Origin: Planctomycetota bacterium
Lineage (GTDB): Bacteria; Planctomycetota; Phycisphaerae; UBA1845
Assembly: GCA_024278775.1 (NCBI GenBank)
Contig: JAJRSP010000025.1
Span: 1-10,025, forward strand
Reading direction: 5' to 3'
DNA: 10,025 bases
Part shown: piece by piece, positions 1 to 7,165 of the stretch
Layout: each line of letters begins with the position of its first letter
Numbering within the stretch: the stretch's first letter is position 1
Program-made: the position numbers and the translations under genes
Notes under the pieces: generated by a model
Told to the model about the DNA's origin: nothing
Database searches by the model: none
What the model saw: the letters and a program-made list of their open reading frames with translations, nothing else

Positions 1-846
1 CACGGGCGAGGTGGTGTGGTCGGGGCCGCCCTCGTCAAGCATCCGGGCGTTCCGACGATTTCGTTTACCGGAGGGACCGTCACCGGGCGTGAGATTGCCC
101 AAGCGGCCGCCCCGATGTTCAAGAAGGTCTCCCTTGAGATGGGCGGCAAGAACCCGAACCTCGTCTTCGCTGATGCCGATCTCGACGAGGCGATCCAGGT
201 CAGCCTGCGGTCGGCGTTCGGTAATCAAGGACAAGTCTGCCTCTGCGGCTCTCGCATCTATGTGGAGCGCAGCGTTTACGATGCCTTCGTGTCGCGATTC
301 GTAGAGGGCGCGAAACGGCTGCGCGTGGGTGATCCGCTGGAGGATGATACCCAACAGGGCGCGATCGTGTCGCGGCAACAGTTCGACAAGGTCATGTCTT
401 ACGTCGAACTGGCCACGGAGGAGGGCGGGGAGATTCGGTGCGGCGGTCGGCGTCCGCCCGCCCTGAACGATCGCTGCAAGAACGGATACTTTATCGAGCC
501 GACGGTCATCACCGGTCTACCCGAGTCGTGCCGCGTCAATCGCGAGGAGATTTTCGGCCCGGTCGTGACCGTCTCCCCGTTCGATGACGAGGACGAAGCC
601 GTCGAGCGTGCGAACGCGACGGAATACGGTCTGTCGGCCACGGTCTGGACCCAGGATGTAGGTCGTGCGAACCGAATCGCCGCGAAGATCCAAGCGGGCA
701 CCGTCTGGATCAATACGTGGCTGCTGCGCGATCTGCGCGTTCCTTTCGGAGGTATGAAACAGAGCGGTGTCGGGCGGGAAGGTGGAGAGGAAGTGCTTCG
801 CTTCTACACTGAGCCGAAGAACGTTTGTATCAAGATTACAAAGTGA
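1..846 (+). CDS. Aldehyde dehydrogenase, 2-aminomuconate semialdehyde dehydrogenase type (5'-truncated)
   Basis: This is the C-terminal 281 residues of an NAD(P)+-dependent aldehyde dehydrogenase; the frame is open from the first base, so the true start lies outside the window. Visible landmarks in order are the cofactor-site SFTGGT stretch, LEMGGKNP with the general-base Glu (about visible residue 46), NQGQVC with the catalytic Cys (codon 238-240, visible residue 80), EEIFGPV, and a C-terminal block with RDLR, PFGGMKQSG, GREGG and FYTEPKNVCI. That last block is typical of the ALDH8A1/AmnC branch, which oxidises 2-aminomuconate 6-semialdehyde in tryptophan and aminophenol breakdown. Full-length members are about 485 residues, so roughly 200 are missing. 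The next gene encodes a RidA protein likely to act on its product, and kynurenine genes converge on the pair. 2-Hydroxymuconate semialdehyde dehydrogenases are close relatives, so the substrate is inferred from context. Confidence 0.93.
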   Translation, partial: HGRGGVVGAALVKHPGVPTISFTGGTVTGREIAQAAAPMFKKVSLEMGGKNPNLVFADADLDEAIQVSLRSAFGNQGQVCLCGSRIYVERSVYDAFVSRFVEGAKRLRVGDPLEDDTQQGAIVSRQQFDKVMSYVELATEEGGEIRCGGRRPPALNDRCKNGYFIEPTVITGLPESCRVNREEIFGPVVTVSPFDDEDEAVERANATEYGLSATVWTQDVGRANRIAAKIQAGTVWINTWLLRDLRVPFGGMKQSGVGREGGEEVLRFYTEPKNVCIKITK

Positions 847-937
847 ATGGGCTCCTGATCCGTCGGCCGTACCCTGCGCGGCGCTTTGGGTTTCCGAAAG
901 GTTACGGTGAACATAGAGGCCGCGTCACGGAAGGAAG

Positions 938-945
938 GCGGAGGG
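938..945 (+). promoter_or_regulatory. Ribosome binding site of the RidA-family gene
   Basis: A purine-rich GGCGGAGG box followed by one more G ends 7 bases before the ATG at 953. It is one of the clearest SD sequences in the window and fixes the start of the RidA-family gene. Confidence 0.7.
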
Positions 946-952
946 TACGGAC

Positions 953-1378
953 ATGACCAACGATTTCGTCAGCCAGAGAGCCTCGGAACCCGTGGGGGCT
1001 TTTCCTCATGCCAAGCGCGTGGGGAACCTGCTTTTTCTCTCCGGTATCGGTCCACGACAGCGCGGCACGAAAGAGATCCCCGGCGTGACGCTCGGCGCGG
1101 ACGGTACCGTCGTCGGTCATGATATCACCGCTCAAACGCTATCTGTCTTTGAGAACGTGCGTCTCGTGCTCGAAGACGCCGGTGCAAGTTGGGATGATAT
1201 CGTCGATGTCAGTGTTTTTTTGACGGACATGAAGAATGATTTCGCCGCTTTCAACAAGCTGTACGCGGATCACTTCGCCGGTGTAGGAAGACCAAATCCG
1301 ACGCGTACAACCGTCGAAGTCAACTGCCTGCCCACGCCGATCGCGGTGGAACTAAAAGTCATCGCGGCGATCCACTGA
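953..1378 (+). CDS. RidA/YjgF-family protein, probable 2-aminomuconate deaminase
   Basis: This is a 141-residue RidA (YjgF/YER057c/UK114) protein. Family marks are the FLSGIGP stretch (about 28-34), QTLSVFENVRLVLEDAG (61-77), and the C-terminal NPTRTTVEV and CLP block (115-127) with Arg118, which corresponds to the ligand-binding arginine of the family. The end, VELKVIA, carries the conserved Glu133. The length and the extra loop around residues 35-46 (with RGTKEIPG) resemble the 2-aminomuconate deaminases AmnD/NbaF rather than the roughly 128-residue housekeeping RidA. Those enzymes hydrolyse 2-aminomuconate to 4-oxalocrotonate and ammonia, which fits the aldehyde dehydrogenase 106 bp upstream on the same strand. 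A generic enamine/imine deaminase role cannot be excluded from sequence alone. It converges with kynA, with 111 bp between the stops. Confidence 0.9.
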   Translation: MTNDFVSQRASEPVGAFPHAKRVGNLLFLSGIGPRQRGTKEIPGVTLGADGTVVGHDITAQTLSVFENVRLVLEDAGASWDDIVDVSVFLTDMKNDFAAFNKLYADHFAGVGRPNPTRTTVEVNCLPTPIAVELKVIAAIH

Positions 1379-1489
1379 TTGGTTTCTTTGTTCCACCAGG
1401 TGCGGGTTCGTCCCGGTACGGGGGTTCCAAGACACCCGTCAGTTGGCGAGTCGCGCTTTACGGAGGGAGCCCCCGGATTTGGCGTGCGA

Positions 1490-2278
1490 CTACAGCCGAT
1501 GGCGGATCGCCCAAAGGTCGGGGAAAATGGGAAGAAACAGGGATTTTTTGAGAAAGTCGACGCCGAGTGAGCCACCTGTGCCGTGTTTCTGGCCTATGGT
1601 GCGCTCGACGACTTTCACGTGCCGGTAGCGCCACTCCTGCATCCCTTCGTCAAAGTCGGTCATGAGCTCGAACAGAATCGCGACGTCGGGTTGGGATCGG
1701 TAAAGCGAAAGGATTACATCCTGCAAAACCTTCGTGCCCTTGGAGGGGGTGCGCCGTAGTTTTTCGTGTTCGAGGATTTCTTCGGGAACGTCGCCGCTTT
1801 GAGTCTGGAGAAACATGCAAAAATAGTAGAGCAGACATGGCTCCGCGAGTCGTCGTTCGAGCCGCGCACGGGCGGGTGAACCCGGTTGATGAAAGTGGAG
1901 CATCTCCTCGCGTTTGAACCCGAGCATGAATTCCAGCTCGCGAAACTGCACGGATTGAAACCCCGAGGCCGTATCAAGCCGGTCACGGAAACTGGTGAAA
2001 GACATCGGCGTCATGGTTTCCAGAATGTCAAGTTGACCGACCAGTGTTTTGGCGATCGTGCGCAGTCGCTTGAAGGTGTGGATTGCACCGTACAGGTCGC
2101 CACCGGAAAAATCACGCTGGATCTTTTCTACCTCGTGGAGCACCTGCTTGAACCAGAGCTCGTAGACCTGGTGGATGACGATGAAGAGCATTTCATCATG
2201 CTCGGGCGGATCGGACTGGGCCTGCTGAAGATCAAGCAGCCTGTCCGTCTGTAAGTAGCTTCCGTAGGTTAGCGCCAT
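1490..2278 (-). CDS. kynA: Tryptophan 2,3-dioxygenase
   Basis: This 262-residue haem enzyme opens the indole ring of L-tryptophan to give N-formylkynurenine. The N-terminal LTYGSYLQ, then HDEMLFIVIHQ (27-37, with substrate-side His36), ELWFKQ, SGFQSVQFRELEF (105-117, with Arg113 for the substrate carboxylate), EWRYRHVKVVERTIG (215-229, with proximal haem ligand His220) and GTGGS (233-237) are all family signatures. The length is close to bacterial TDOs of about 260-300 residues. The ATG at 2278 is preceded by GGAG with a 10-base spacer and begins at the usual family position. It is the last of three same-strand kynurenine genes, separated from kmo by 198 bp that include a strong palindrome, so it may have its own promoter. 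No key residue is missing. Confidence 0.97.
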   Translation of the reverse strand: MALTYGSYLQTDRLLDLQQAQSDPPEHDEMLFIVIHQVYELWFKQVLHEVEKIQRDFSGGDLYGAIHTFKRLRTIAKTLVGQLDILETMTPMSFTSFRDRLDTASGFQSVQFRELEFMLGFKREEMLHFHQPGSPARARLERRLAEPCLLYYFCMFLQTQSGDVPEEILEHEKLRRTPSKGTKVLQDVILSLYRSQPDVAILFELMTDFDEGMQEWRYRHVKVVERTIGQKHGTGGSLGVDFLKKSLFLPIFPDLWAIRHRL

Positions 2279-2357
2279 GTGTTTCGCACTCCGTTATTCG
2301 TGCCGTTTTCACGAAGGTCGTTCGACATCTTAGCCCCTGCTATGACAGGAAGCCGTT

Positions 2358-2383
2358 GGGTCTCTTTCCCCATCGAAAGACCC
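2358..2383. repeat. Imperfect hairpin abutting the palindrome
   Basis: GGGTC and TTTC (2358-2368, with a 2-base bulge) pair with GAAA-GACCC (2375-2383) around a short loop. It directly abuts the 33-bp palindrome at 2385, so the two form a compound structured region between kmo and kynA. There is no U-tract on the - strand, so it is not a standard intrinsic terminator. Confidence 0.45.
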
Positions 2384-2384
2384 C

Positions 2385-2417
2385 CTTCCTTCCCCCCTTG
2401 GCAAGGGGGGAAGGAAG
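2385..2417. repeat. Near-perfect 33-bp palindrome between kmo and kynA
   Basis: A 16-base arm (2385-2400, CTTCCTTCCCCCCTTG) is followed by one base and its exact reverse complement (2402-2417). As RNA it would form a very stable hairpin, closing to a loop of a few bases at the centre. The pyrimidine/purine arms with a TTGGCAA centre resemble dispersed small palindromic repeats found in intergenic regions of several environmental bacterial lineages, so a REP-like element is likely. It lies 60 bases downstream of the kmo stop and 107 bases upstream of kynA. No T-run follows on either strand, so if it stops transcription it is not by the standard intrinsic route; it could stabilise the kmo mRNA 3' end. 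Confidence 0.85.
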
Positions 2418-2476
2418 TCAGCTAATCTCTCTGGAAACGGGACAAGCAGATTTCTTGTTATCGCGTCTTGGTATTG

Positions 2477-3814
2477 TTAACCGTTTACCCATCGCCACGC
2501 CATGGCCGCCGCCGCGATCACGATTCCCGCTGCCACGGCCCCCACGATTCTGTCCTGCGTTTTCGCACGGCGGACGGCCTCGGTATAGGGCATACGTGTG
2601 AACGTGGCCATCGAGTAGAGCGGCATGTACCATTTGGGGAAGATCCGATGTAGCGCCCGTTCCAGCTTTTTACGCCATAAAAACAGCCGCTTGCCCGTGT
2701 TGTCGCGCATCTCGATAAAGTTGTGCAGCGCGAGGTCGGCCAGCGTATCCACATCGCTTTTGCGAAGCCGGTGCGTCTCTTTGAAAATGCGACACCAGTC
2801 ATCTCCGAAACGGTCCATGCACTCGCCCATGACGAGCACATCCTCGAAGCCGGCGTTGATGCCCTGGCCATAGAACGGCACGATGGCGTGAGCGGCGTCA
2901 CCCAACAGCAGTACTTTGTCCTCGTGGTACCACGGGTTCGACCGCACGGTCACCAGTGAGCCGACCGGGTTGGCGAAGTAATCCCGTGCCAGGGTCGGCA
3001 TGAGCTTAACGGCATCACCGAACGCGCCTTGGAAAAACCGCCGCAGATCGTTCTCGGTCTTGATGGCCTCGAAGCTGTTGTTGCCTTTGAAGGGCCAGAA
3101 GAGTGTACAGGTAAACGAGCCGTCGGCGTTGGGCAGCGCGATCATCATGTAGCTTTGTCGCGGCCAGATATGCAGCGCGTTTTTTTCCATGGCGAAGGTG
3201 TGGTCGTCTCCGGCCGGGATGACCAACTCCTTGTAGCCGTGCTCGAGCCAGTCTTGCGAATAGTCAAAGCCGGCTCGTTTTTGCATCGCGCGGCGCACGG
3301 CCGAGAAGGCCCCATCTGCGCTGATGATCCTATCGGCGTGGACGGTGTGTGTTTCGTGGGTCTCGGTGTTCTGAAGGGTGACGTTACCGGCATCCACATC
3401 AACATCGGTACACTTCTCGTAGAAATGCAACCGGACGCCGTCGTACGTGTCGGCGGCTCCGAGCAGCGTGATGTTCAACCGCCCGCGAGACACGGAGTTG
3501 ATACATTGCGAGCTGTCCCGTCCATACGGCTGAAAGCTCAACGAGCCGTCCACGGCATGCATCATCCGCCCGCGCATCGGGACGGCGTACTTCAAGACGG
3601 CGTCCGCCAGGCCCACACGCCGCAGCCCCTCAATGCCGCGGTGCGATAGCGCCAGGTTGATCGACTTGCCGCCGGGGATACCGCCACCGCGCATGTCTCC
3701 GCGCATCTCGTACACGTCGACTTGGTAGCCGGCCGATCCCAGGTAGCAAGCCGCCAGCGCGCCCGACAAACCGCCGCCGACGATGATGAAGTGGGATGGG
3801 TGCTTCGACGCCAT
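2477..3814 (-). CDS. kmo: Kynurenine 3-monooxygenase
   Basis: This is a 445-residue FAD- and NADPH-dependent aromatic hydroxylase converting L-kynurenine to 3-hydroxykynurenine. The FAD Rossmann motif GGGLSG lies at 13-18 with the ribose-binding Glu36. Substrate-pocket residues known in human and Pseudomonas KMO are present at matching spacings: Arg83 in RGRM, Tyr97 in PYG, Asn365 in HNFIEMR and Tyr400 in MPLYSM. The second FAD motif GDAAHAIVPFYGQG is at 305-318. Residues about 423-440 are strongly hydrophobic, ending in WRWVNG, which predicts one C-terminal membrane segment like the mitochondrial enzyme's anchor region. The start is 15 bp after the kynU stop, without a strong SD, indicating co-transcription and perhaps translational coupling. 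Length and motifs are complete. Confidence 0.97.
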   Translation of the reverse strand: MASKHPSHFIIVGGGLSGALAACYLGSAGYQVDVYEMRGDMRGGGIPGGKSINLALSHRGIEGLRRVGLADAVLKYAVPMRGRMMHAVDGSLSFQPYGRDSSQCINSVSRGRLNITLLGAADTYDGVRLHFYEKCTDVDVDAGNVTLQNTETHETHTVHADRIISADGAFSAVRRAMQKRAGFDYSQDWLEHGYKELVIPAGDDHTFAMEKNALHIWPRQSYMMIALPNADGSFTCTLFWPFKGNNSFEAIKTENDLRRFFQGAFGDAVKLMPTLARDYFANPVGSLVTVRSNPWYHEDKVLLLGDAAHAIVPFYGQGINAGFEDVLVMGECMDRFGDDWCRIFKETHRLRKSDVDTLADLALHNFIEMRDNTGKRLFLWRKKLERALHRIFPKWYMPLYSMATFTRMPYTEAVRRAKTQDRIVGAVAAGIVIAAAAMAWRWVNG

Positions 3815-3829
3815 AAGCAGACCAATTCG

Positions 3830-5140
3830 TTAGCCGCGATCATGCCGTGCAAGCACCTGAGCGAAGCGCCACACGTCTCGGAAGCTATTATACAGGGGGA
3901 CCGGGGCCACGCGCACCACGTTCGGCTCGCGGAAATCACACACGATGCCGTCCGCCTGAAGCTGTCGGTGCAATTCCTTTGGACGGTCATGCACCAAAAT
4001 CGAAAGCTGGCAGCCGCGCGCGTGGTGGTCACGAGGCGTGATGACCTCGAACCGTTCCGGCGAAATCTGATCGATCAGGTATTGCATGTAACCCGTTAGA
4101 CGCACCGACTTCTCGCGAAGGGCGGTGAATCCGGCCGCCTGAAATACCTCCAACGATGCCCGCACCGGTGCCAGCGCCAGAATCGGCGGGTTGCTGAGTT
4201 GCCACGCATCGACATCGGCCCGGGGTACGAACTCCGGCTGAAGGTGCATCCGGAACCGCGTGGTGGGGTCGTTGCCCCACCAACCGCCGAAACGGGGGAG
4301 TGAGGTGTTCCGGGCGTGAGACTCATGGATATAGCAACCGGCCACTGCACCGGGACCGCCGTTGAGGTATTTGTAGTTGCACCATACCGCAAAATCCACG
4401 CCCCAATCGTGCAGCCTCATGGGCACGTTGCCGACTGCGTGCGCAAGGTCAAGACCCATGACGCACCCGCAGGAGTTCGCGGTCTCGGTGATTTTCTGCA
4501 TGTCTATGACCTGCCCGGTGAAGAAATTGACACCGGCCAGCAGCACCAGCGCGATCGCTTCGCCCTGTTCAGTGATCGCGGCTGAAACATCCTCCGTGCG
4601 AACCACATGTTCGCCGTCGCGCGGTCGCACGATGATGAGTGCGTCATCCGGGTCGAGCCCATGATGTCGCAAGTGAGTCTTGACGGCATAGGTGTCGGAG
4701 GGAAACACGGGGTATTCCATCAGGATTTTGTATCGCGGTTTCGTCGGGCGAAAGAAGGTGACCATCATCAGGTGCAGGTTGACGGTGAGGCTGTTCATCA
4801 TGACGACCTCCCCCACGTTCGCCCCGACGAGTGCCGCCCCGGGTTCTCGTAGCAGTTCATGGTACGGATACCACGGATGTTTCCCGGAGAAATGCCCGTC
4901 CACCCCGAGCTGCGCCCAGGCGTCAAGTTCTTCCATCACCGCCTCGCGGGCCAACTTCGGCTGCAAGCCCAGGGAGTTTCCTGACAGATAGACCGAAAGG
5001 TGTTCGTTTTTCGCTTTGGGAATCTCGAAATGGTTACGGTGAGCACGTAACGAATCCTGCTCGTCACACGCACGCGCGAACGACTCGTCGGCGCTGAATG
5101 CCGGTGCCGGATCAGATGCTGGGCTTTGAGCCTCGGTCAT
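3830..5140 (-). CDS. kynU: Kynureninase
   Basis: This is a 436-residue PLP-dependent fold-type I hydrolase that cleaves 3-hydroxykynurenine (or kynurenine) to 3-hydroxyanthranilate (or anthranilate) and alanine. YLSGNSLGLQ (51-60) is the typical N-terminal signature. DLAHAVGN (231-238) has Asp231, expected to pair with the cofactor ring nitrogen. NYKYLNGGPG (255-264) contains Lys257, the Schiff-base lysine, and GGWWGN (285-290) is also conserved. The frame extends 27 codons further upstream, but the ATG at 5140 is preferred: AGGA lies 6 bases before it, and the extension is rich in Cys and Arg and unlike the family. It leads the kynU-kmo pair, with kmo 15 bp downstream, and is 90 bp after xseB on the same strand. 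The neighbouring kmo makes 3-hydroxykynurenine the likely main substrate. Confidence 0.97.
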   Translation of the reverse strand: MTEAQSPASDPAPAFSADESFARACDEQDSLRAHRNHFEIPKAKNEHLSVYLSGNSLGLQPKLAREAVMEELDAWAQLGVDGHFSGKHPWYPYHELLREPGAALVGANVGEVVMMNSLTVNLHLMMVTFFRPTKPRYKILMEYPVFPSDTYAVKTHLRHHGLDPDDALIIVRPRDGEHVVRTEDVSAAITEQGEAIALVLLAGVNFFTGQVIDMQKITETANSCGCVMGLDLAHAVGNVPMRLHDWGVDFAVWCNYKYLNGGPGAVAGCYIHESHARNTSLPRFGGWWGNDPTTRFRMHLQPEFVPRADVDAWQLSNPPILALAPVRASLEVFQAAGFTALREKSVRLTGYMQYLIDQISPERFEVITPRDHHARGCQLSILVHDRPKELHRQLQADGIVCDFREPNVVRVAPVPLYNSFRDVWRFAQVLARHDRG

Positions 5141-5230
5141 GGTGAATCCTGATCGGTGGATGAGAGTCTCGTGAGGTCGGTCCCGTGTCGACAAGCCACA
5201 CGAGTCACACCCGCGCAACATCTCGGTGCG

Positions 5231-5470
5231 TCATTCGGGCGCTGGGTCTTTCATCGGCTTGGCTTCGAGCGTACCGTCCGCTCGTTCGTGCAGCCTCTGA
5301 ATCTTGTGTTCGGCGTCGGTCAGCATCTTGCGGCACTGCTTGATAAGCCCCATGCCCTCTTCGTACTTGGCGATTGATTCTTCCAGTCCGATTTGGCCCT
5401 GCTCGATCTGACCGGCCAACGCTTCGAGATTCGCCAGCGCTTCTTCGAAGGATAGTTTTGGTTTGGCCAT
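5231..5470 (-). CDS. xseB: Exodeoxyribonuclease VII small subunit
   Basis: This 79-residue protein matches XseB, the small helical subunit that binds the long C-terminal helices of XseA in exonuclease VII, a single-strand-specific exonuclease acting from both ends. The family pattern is clear: LSFEEALANLEALAGQIEQG (7-26), then GLEESIAKYEEGMGLI (28-43) and a charged C-terminal helix with CRKMLTDAEHKI. The tail KPMKDPAPE is variable in the family. The ATG lies 2 bases after the xseA stop, so the subunits are probably translationally coupled. It ends in TGA, showing that TGA is a normal terminator in this genome. Confidence 0.93.
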   Translation of the reverse strand: MAKPKLSFEEALANLEALAGQIEQGQIGLEESIAKYEEGMGLIKQCRKMLTDAEHKIQRLHERADGTLEAKPMKDPAPE

Positions 5471-5472
5471 TG

Positions 5473-7032
5473 CTACTCAAACAACTCCATCTGATTGTGG
5501 TTGAGCACTTCCGATTCGAACGCCCCGTCGGCCGTCTCCGTGATGATACGCATGCCGTCTCGCAGCGCGCCCGCCGACCGGACTACTGTACGCCCTTTCT
5601 TGATCCGTGTCACTGAGAAGCCCCGCGCGAGCACCCCCTTGTGACTGACCGCGGTCAGCCGTGATTGACCGGCCTGAAGCCGGGATTGTACTATCGCCAG
5701 CCGGTGCCGCATCGAGGCTCGAAGCGCCCGCGAGACGCGGTTCACTCGCTCGGAGAGCGTCTCCACCGTGTGGAGCGGCGATCCGCGAGCGATCCGGTCG
5801 GACGCGATCCCAAGCCGCCTTTCCAGCGATCTCATACGCTCCGACATGACCGAGCGAAGGCGCTGTTGTGCGTCGTGCAACGCCGATGACGTTCGCAGCA
5901 AGTACCGATGGGGTGCGATCCGTTCCACGGCCGGCATCTTCGATTCCAGGGCACGTCGGCTATCGACGAGCCGCTGCGCTAGCTTCCGGTACATCCGGTG
6001 CGATAGCTCATCCAGCGTCTGGTCGTGTCGGCGAATGGGCGTGAGCGGCTCACGGAACGCGGTCCTCGCCAGGAGGCTGTTCAGGCGAACGCGGGCCATG
6101 TCCGCGTGCGAGGCGATAGCCCGGTGGAGCCGCGCATTCAGTACGCTGATCGCCGCGAGCAAATCATCCAAAACCGGGACGGCCAACTCCGCCGCCGCGG
6201 TGGGGGTGGCCGCTCGAACGTCGGCCACCAGATCCGCGATGCTTACGTCCACCTCATGCCCCACCGCGCTGATGATCGGGATGTCGCTCGCGTAGATCGC
6301 CCGAGCCACCACCTCTTCATTAAACGCCCAAAGGTCTTCCAGCGAACCGCCGCCCCGCCCGACGATCATCACGTCGATCGACTTCGCCCCCGTGTACTGC
6401 GCGTTGATTCGGTTGATGGCGTGGGCGATTTCTCTGGCCGCTCCCTCTCCCTGAACCCGAACGGGATACACCAATATGGTGAGGCACGGGAAGCGCCGCC
6501 GGAGCGTGTCGATCATGTCGGCGATCGCGGCACCGGTGGGGCTTGTCACGAGGGCGAGTCTCTTGGGGAACGCCGGCAACGACTTCTTCCGACGTTCGTC
6601 AAACAGTCCTTCGGTCGCTAGCTTTTCCTGCAATTGCCGAAAGGCCAGTTCCAGCGCGCCGACACCGCGCGGTTCCAGACGGCGAGCGTAGAGCTGATAC
6701 CGCCCGGCCCGTTCAAACACCTCGATGCGCCCGGTGACAATGACCTCCAGCCCGTCGGCCGGTTGAAACTTGAGCTTGGCCGCATCGCTTCGCCACGTGA
6801 CGCACGACAGCTCGCTGCGGTCATCTTTCAAGGTGAAATAGAGGTGGCCGCTGCTGTGCCGTTTGAAATTGCTGATCTCACCCACCACGTGAAGCGTTGT
6901 CGGTAGGGCATCTTCCAACACTCGGCGCACCAGCGCTGTGACCTGCGACACGGTAACCATGCGATTCTTGCGGCCCCCGGGGGAGTCCTTGGGCATCTTG
7001 ACGAGCTCTGGGTTGAAGGGTTTGCGCGACAT
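5473..7032 (-). CDS. xseA: Exodeoxyribonuclease VII large subunit
   Basis: This is the catalytic subunit of exonuclease VII, about 519 residues from the chosen ATG. The N-terminal OB-fold has GEISNFKRHSSGHLYFTLKDD (51-71) and GRIEVFERAGRYQL (101-114). The catalytic domain shows ALVTSPTGAAIADMI (160-174), VGRGGGSLEDLWAFNEE (224-240) and ISAVGHEVDVSIADLVADVR (254-273), all family signatures, followed by long Arg/Leu-rich helices (about 290-460) expected to bind XseB. The short C-terminal domain contains GVLARGFSVTRI. The start is uncertain: the frame is open to a TTG at 7071, with ATGs at 7044, 7032, 6996 and 6960, and none has a strong SD. Homology strictly requires only the sequence from about 6960. 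XseB follows after 2 bp, and the selenoprotein peroxidase gene is 133 bp upstream. Confidence 0.95.
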   Translation of the reverse strand: MSRKPFNPELVKMPKDSPGGRKNRMVTVSQVTALVRRVLEDALPTTLHVVGEISNFKRHSSGHLYFTLKDDRSELSCVTWRSDAAKLKFQPADGLEVIVTGRIEVFERAGRYQLYARRLEPRGVGALELAFRQLQEKLATEGLFDERRKKSLPAFPKRLALVTSPTGAAIADMIDTLRRRFPCLTILVYPVRVQGEGAAREIAHAINRINAQYTGAKSIDVMIVGRGGGSLEDLWAFNEEVVARAIYASDIPIISAVGHEVDVSIADLVADVRAATPTAAAELAVPVLDDLLAAISVLNARLHRAIASHADMARVRLNSLLARTAFREPLTPIRRHDQTLDELSHRMYRKLAQRLVDSRRALESKMPAVERIAPHRYLLRTSSALHDAQQRLRSVMSERMRSLERRLGIASDRIARGSPLHTVETLSERVNRVSRALRASMRHRLAIVQSRLQAGQSRLTAVSHKGVLARGFSVTRIKKGRTVVRSAGALRDGMRIITETADGAFESEVLNHNQMELFE

Positions 7033-7165
7033 GAGCGTACACATTGGACCGCACGCACCGGCGATTGGCAAGAGGCCGCGGCCTCGTCAGTGTTGAAAGG
7101 GCGATTTCAGTTGGGTGGCCTCAAGCGACAGATTGCCCATGCCGCTCGGCGACCCCTGACACGTC

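Noticed and set aside
1398..1440. tRNA-like T-arm (GGTTCG) after the RidA gene
   Set aside because: The flanking bases do not form the five-pair T stem, and no acceptor, D or anticodon arms could be found around it.
1449..1491. Inverted repeat AGTCGC...GCGACT as a shared terminator between the RidA gene and kynA
   Set aside because: Only six pairs with a 31-base loop, no T-run, and it overlaps the kynA stop codon. It is too weak to call.
3029..3649. 206-residue open frame on the + strand opposite kmo
   Set aside because: It lies wholly inside the clearly homologous kmo gene on the other strand and shows no family pattern. It is a by-product of GC-rich codon use.
5141..5221. 27-residue upstream extension of kynureninase
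   Set aside because: The extension is unlike kynureninases, and the ATG at 5140 has an SD at good spacing.
6025..6621. 198-residue open frame on the + strand opposite xseA
   Set aside because: It is antisense to the conserved catalytic domain of XseA, rich in Arg and Gly, and has no recognisable domain.
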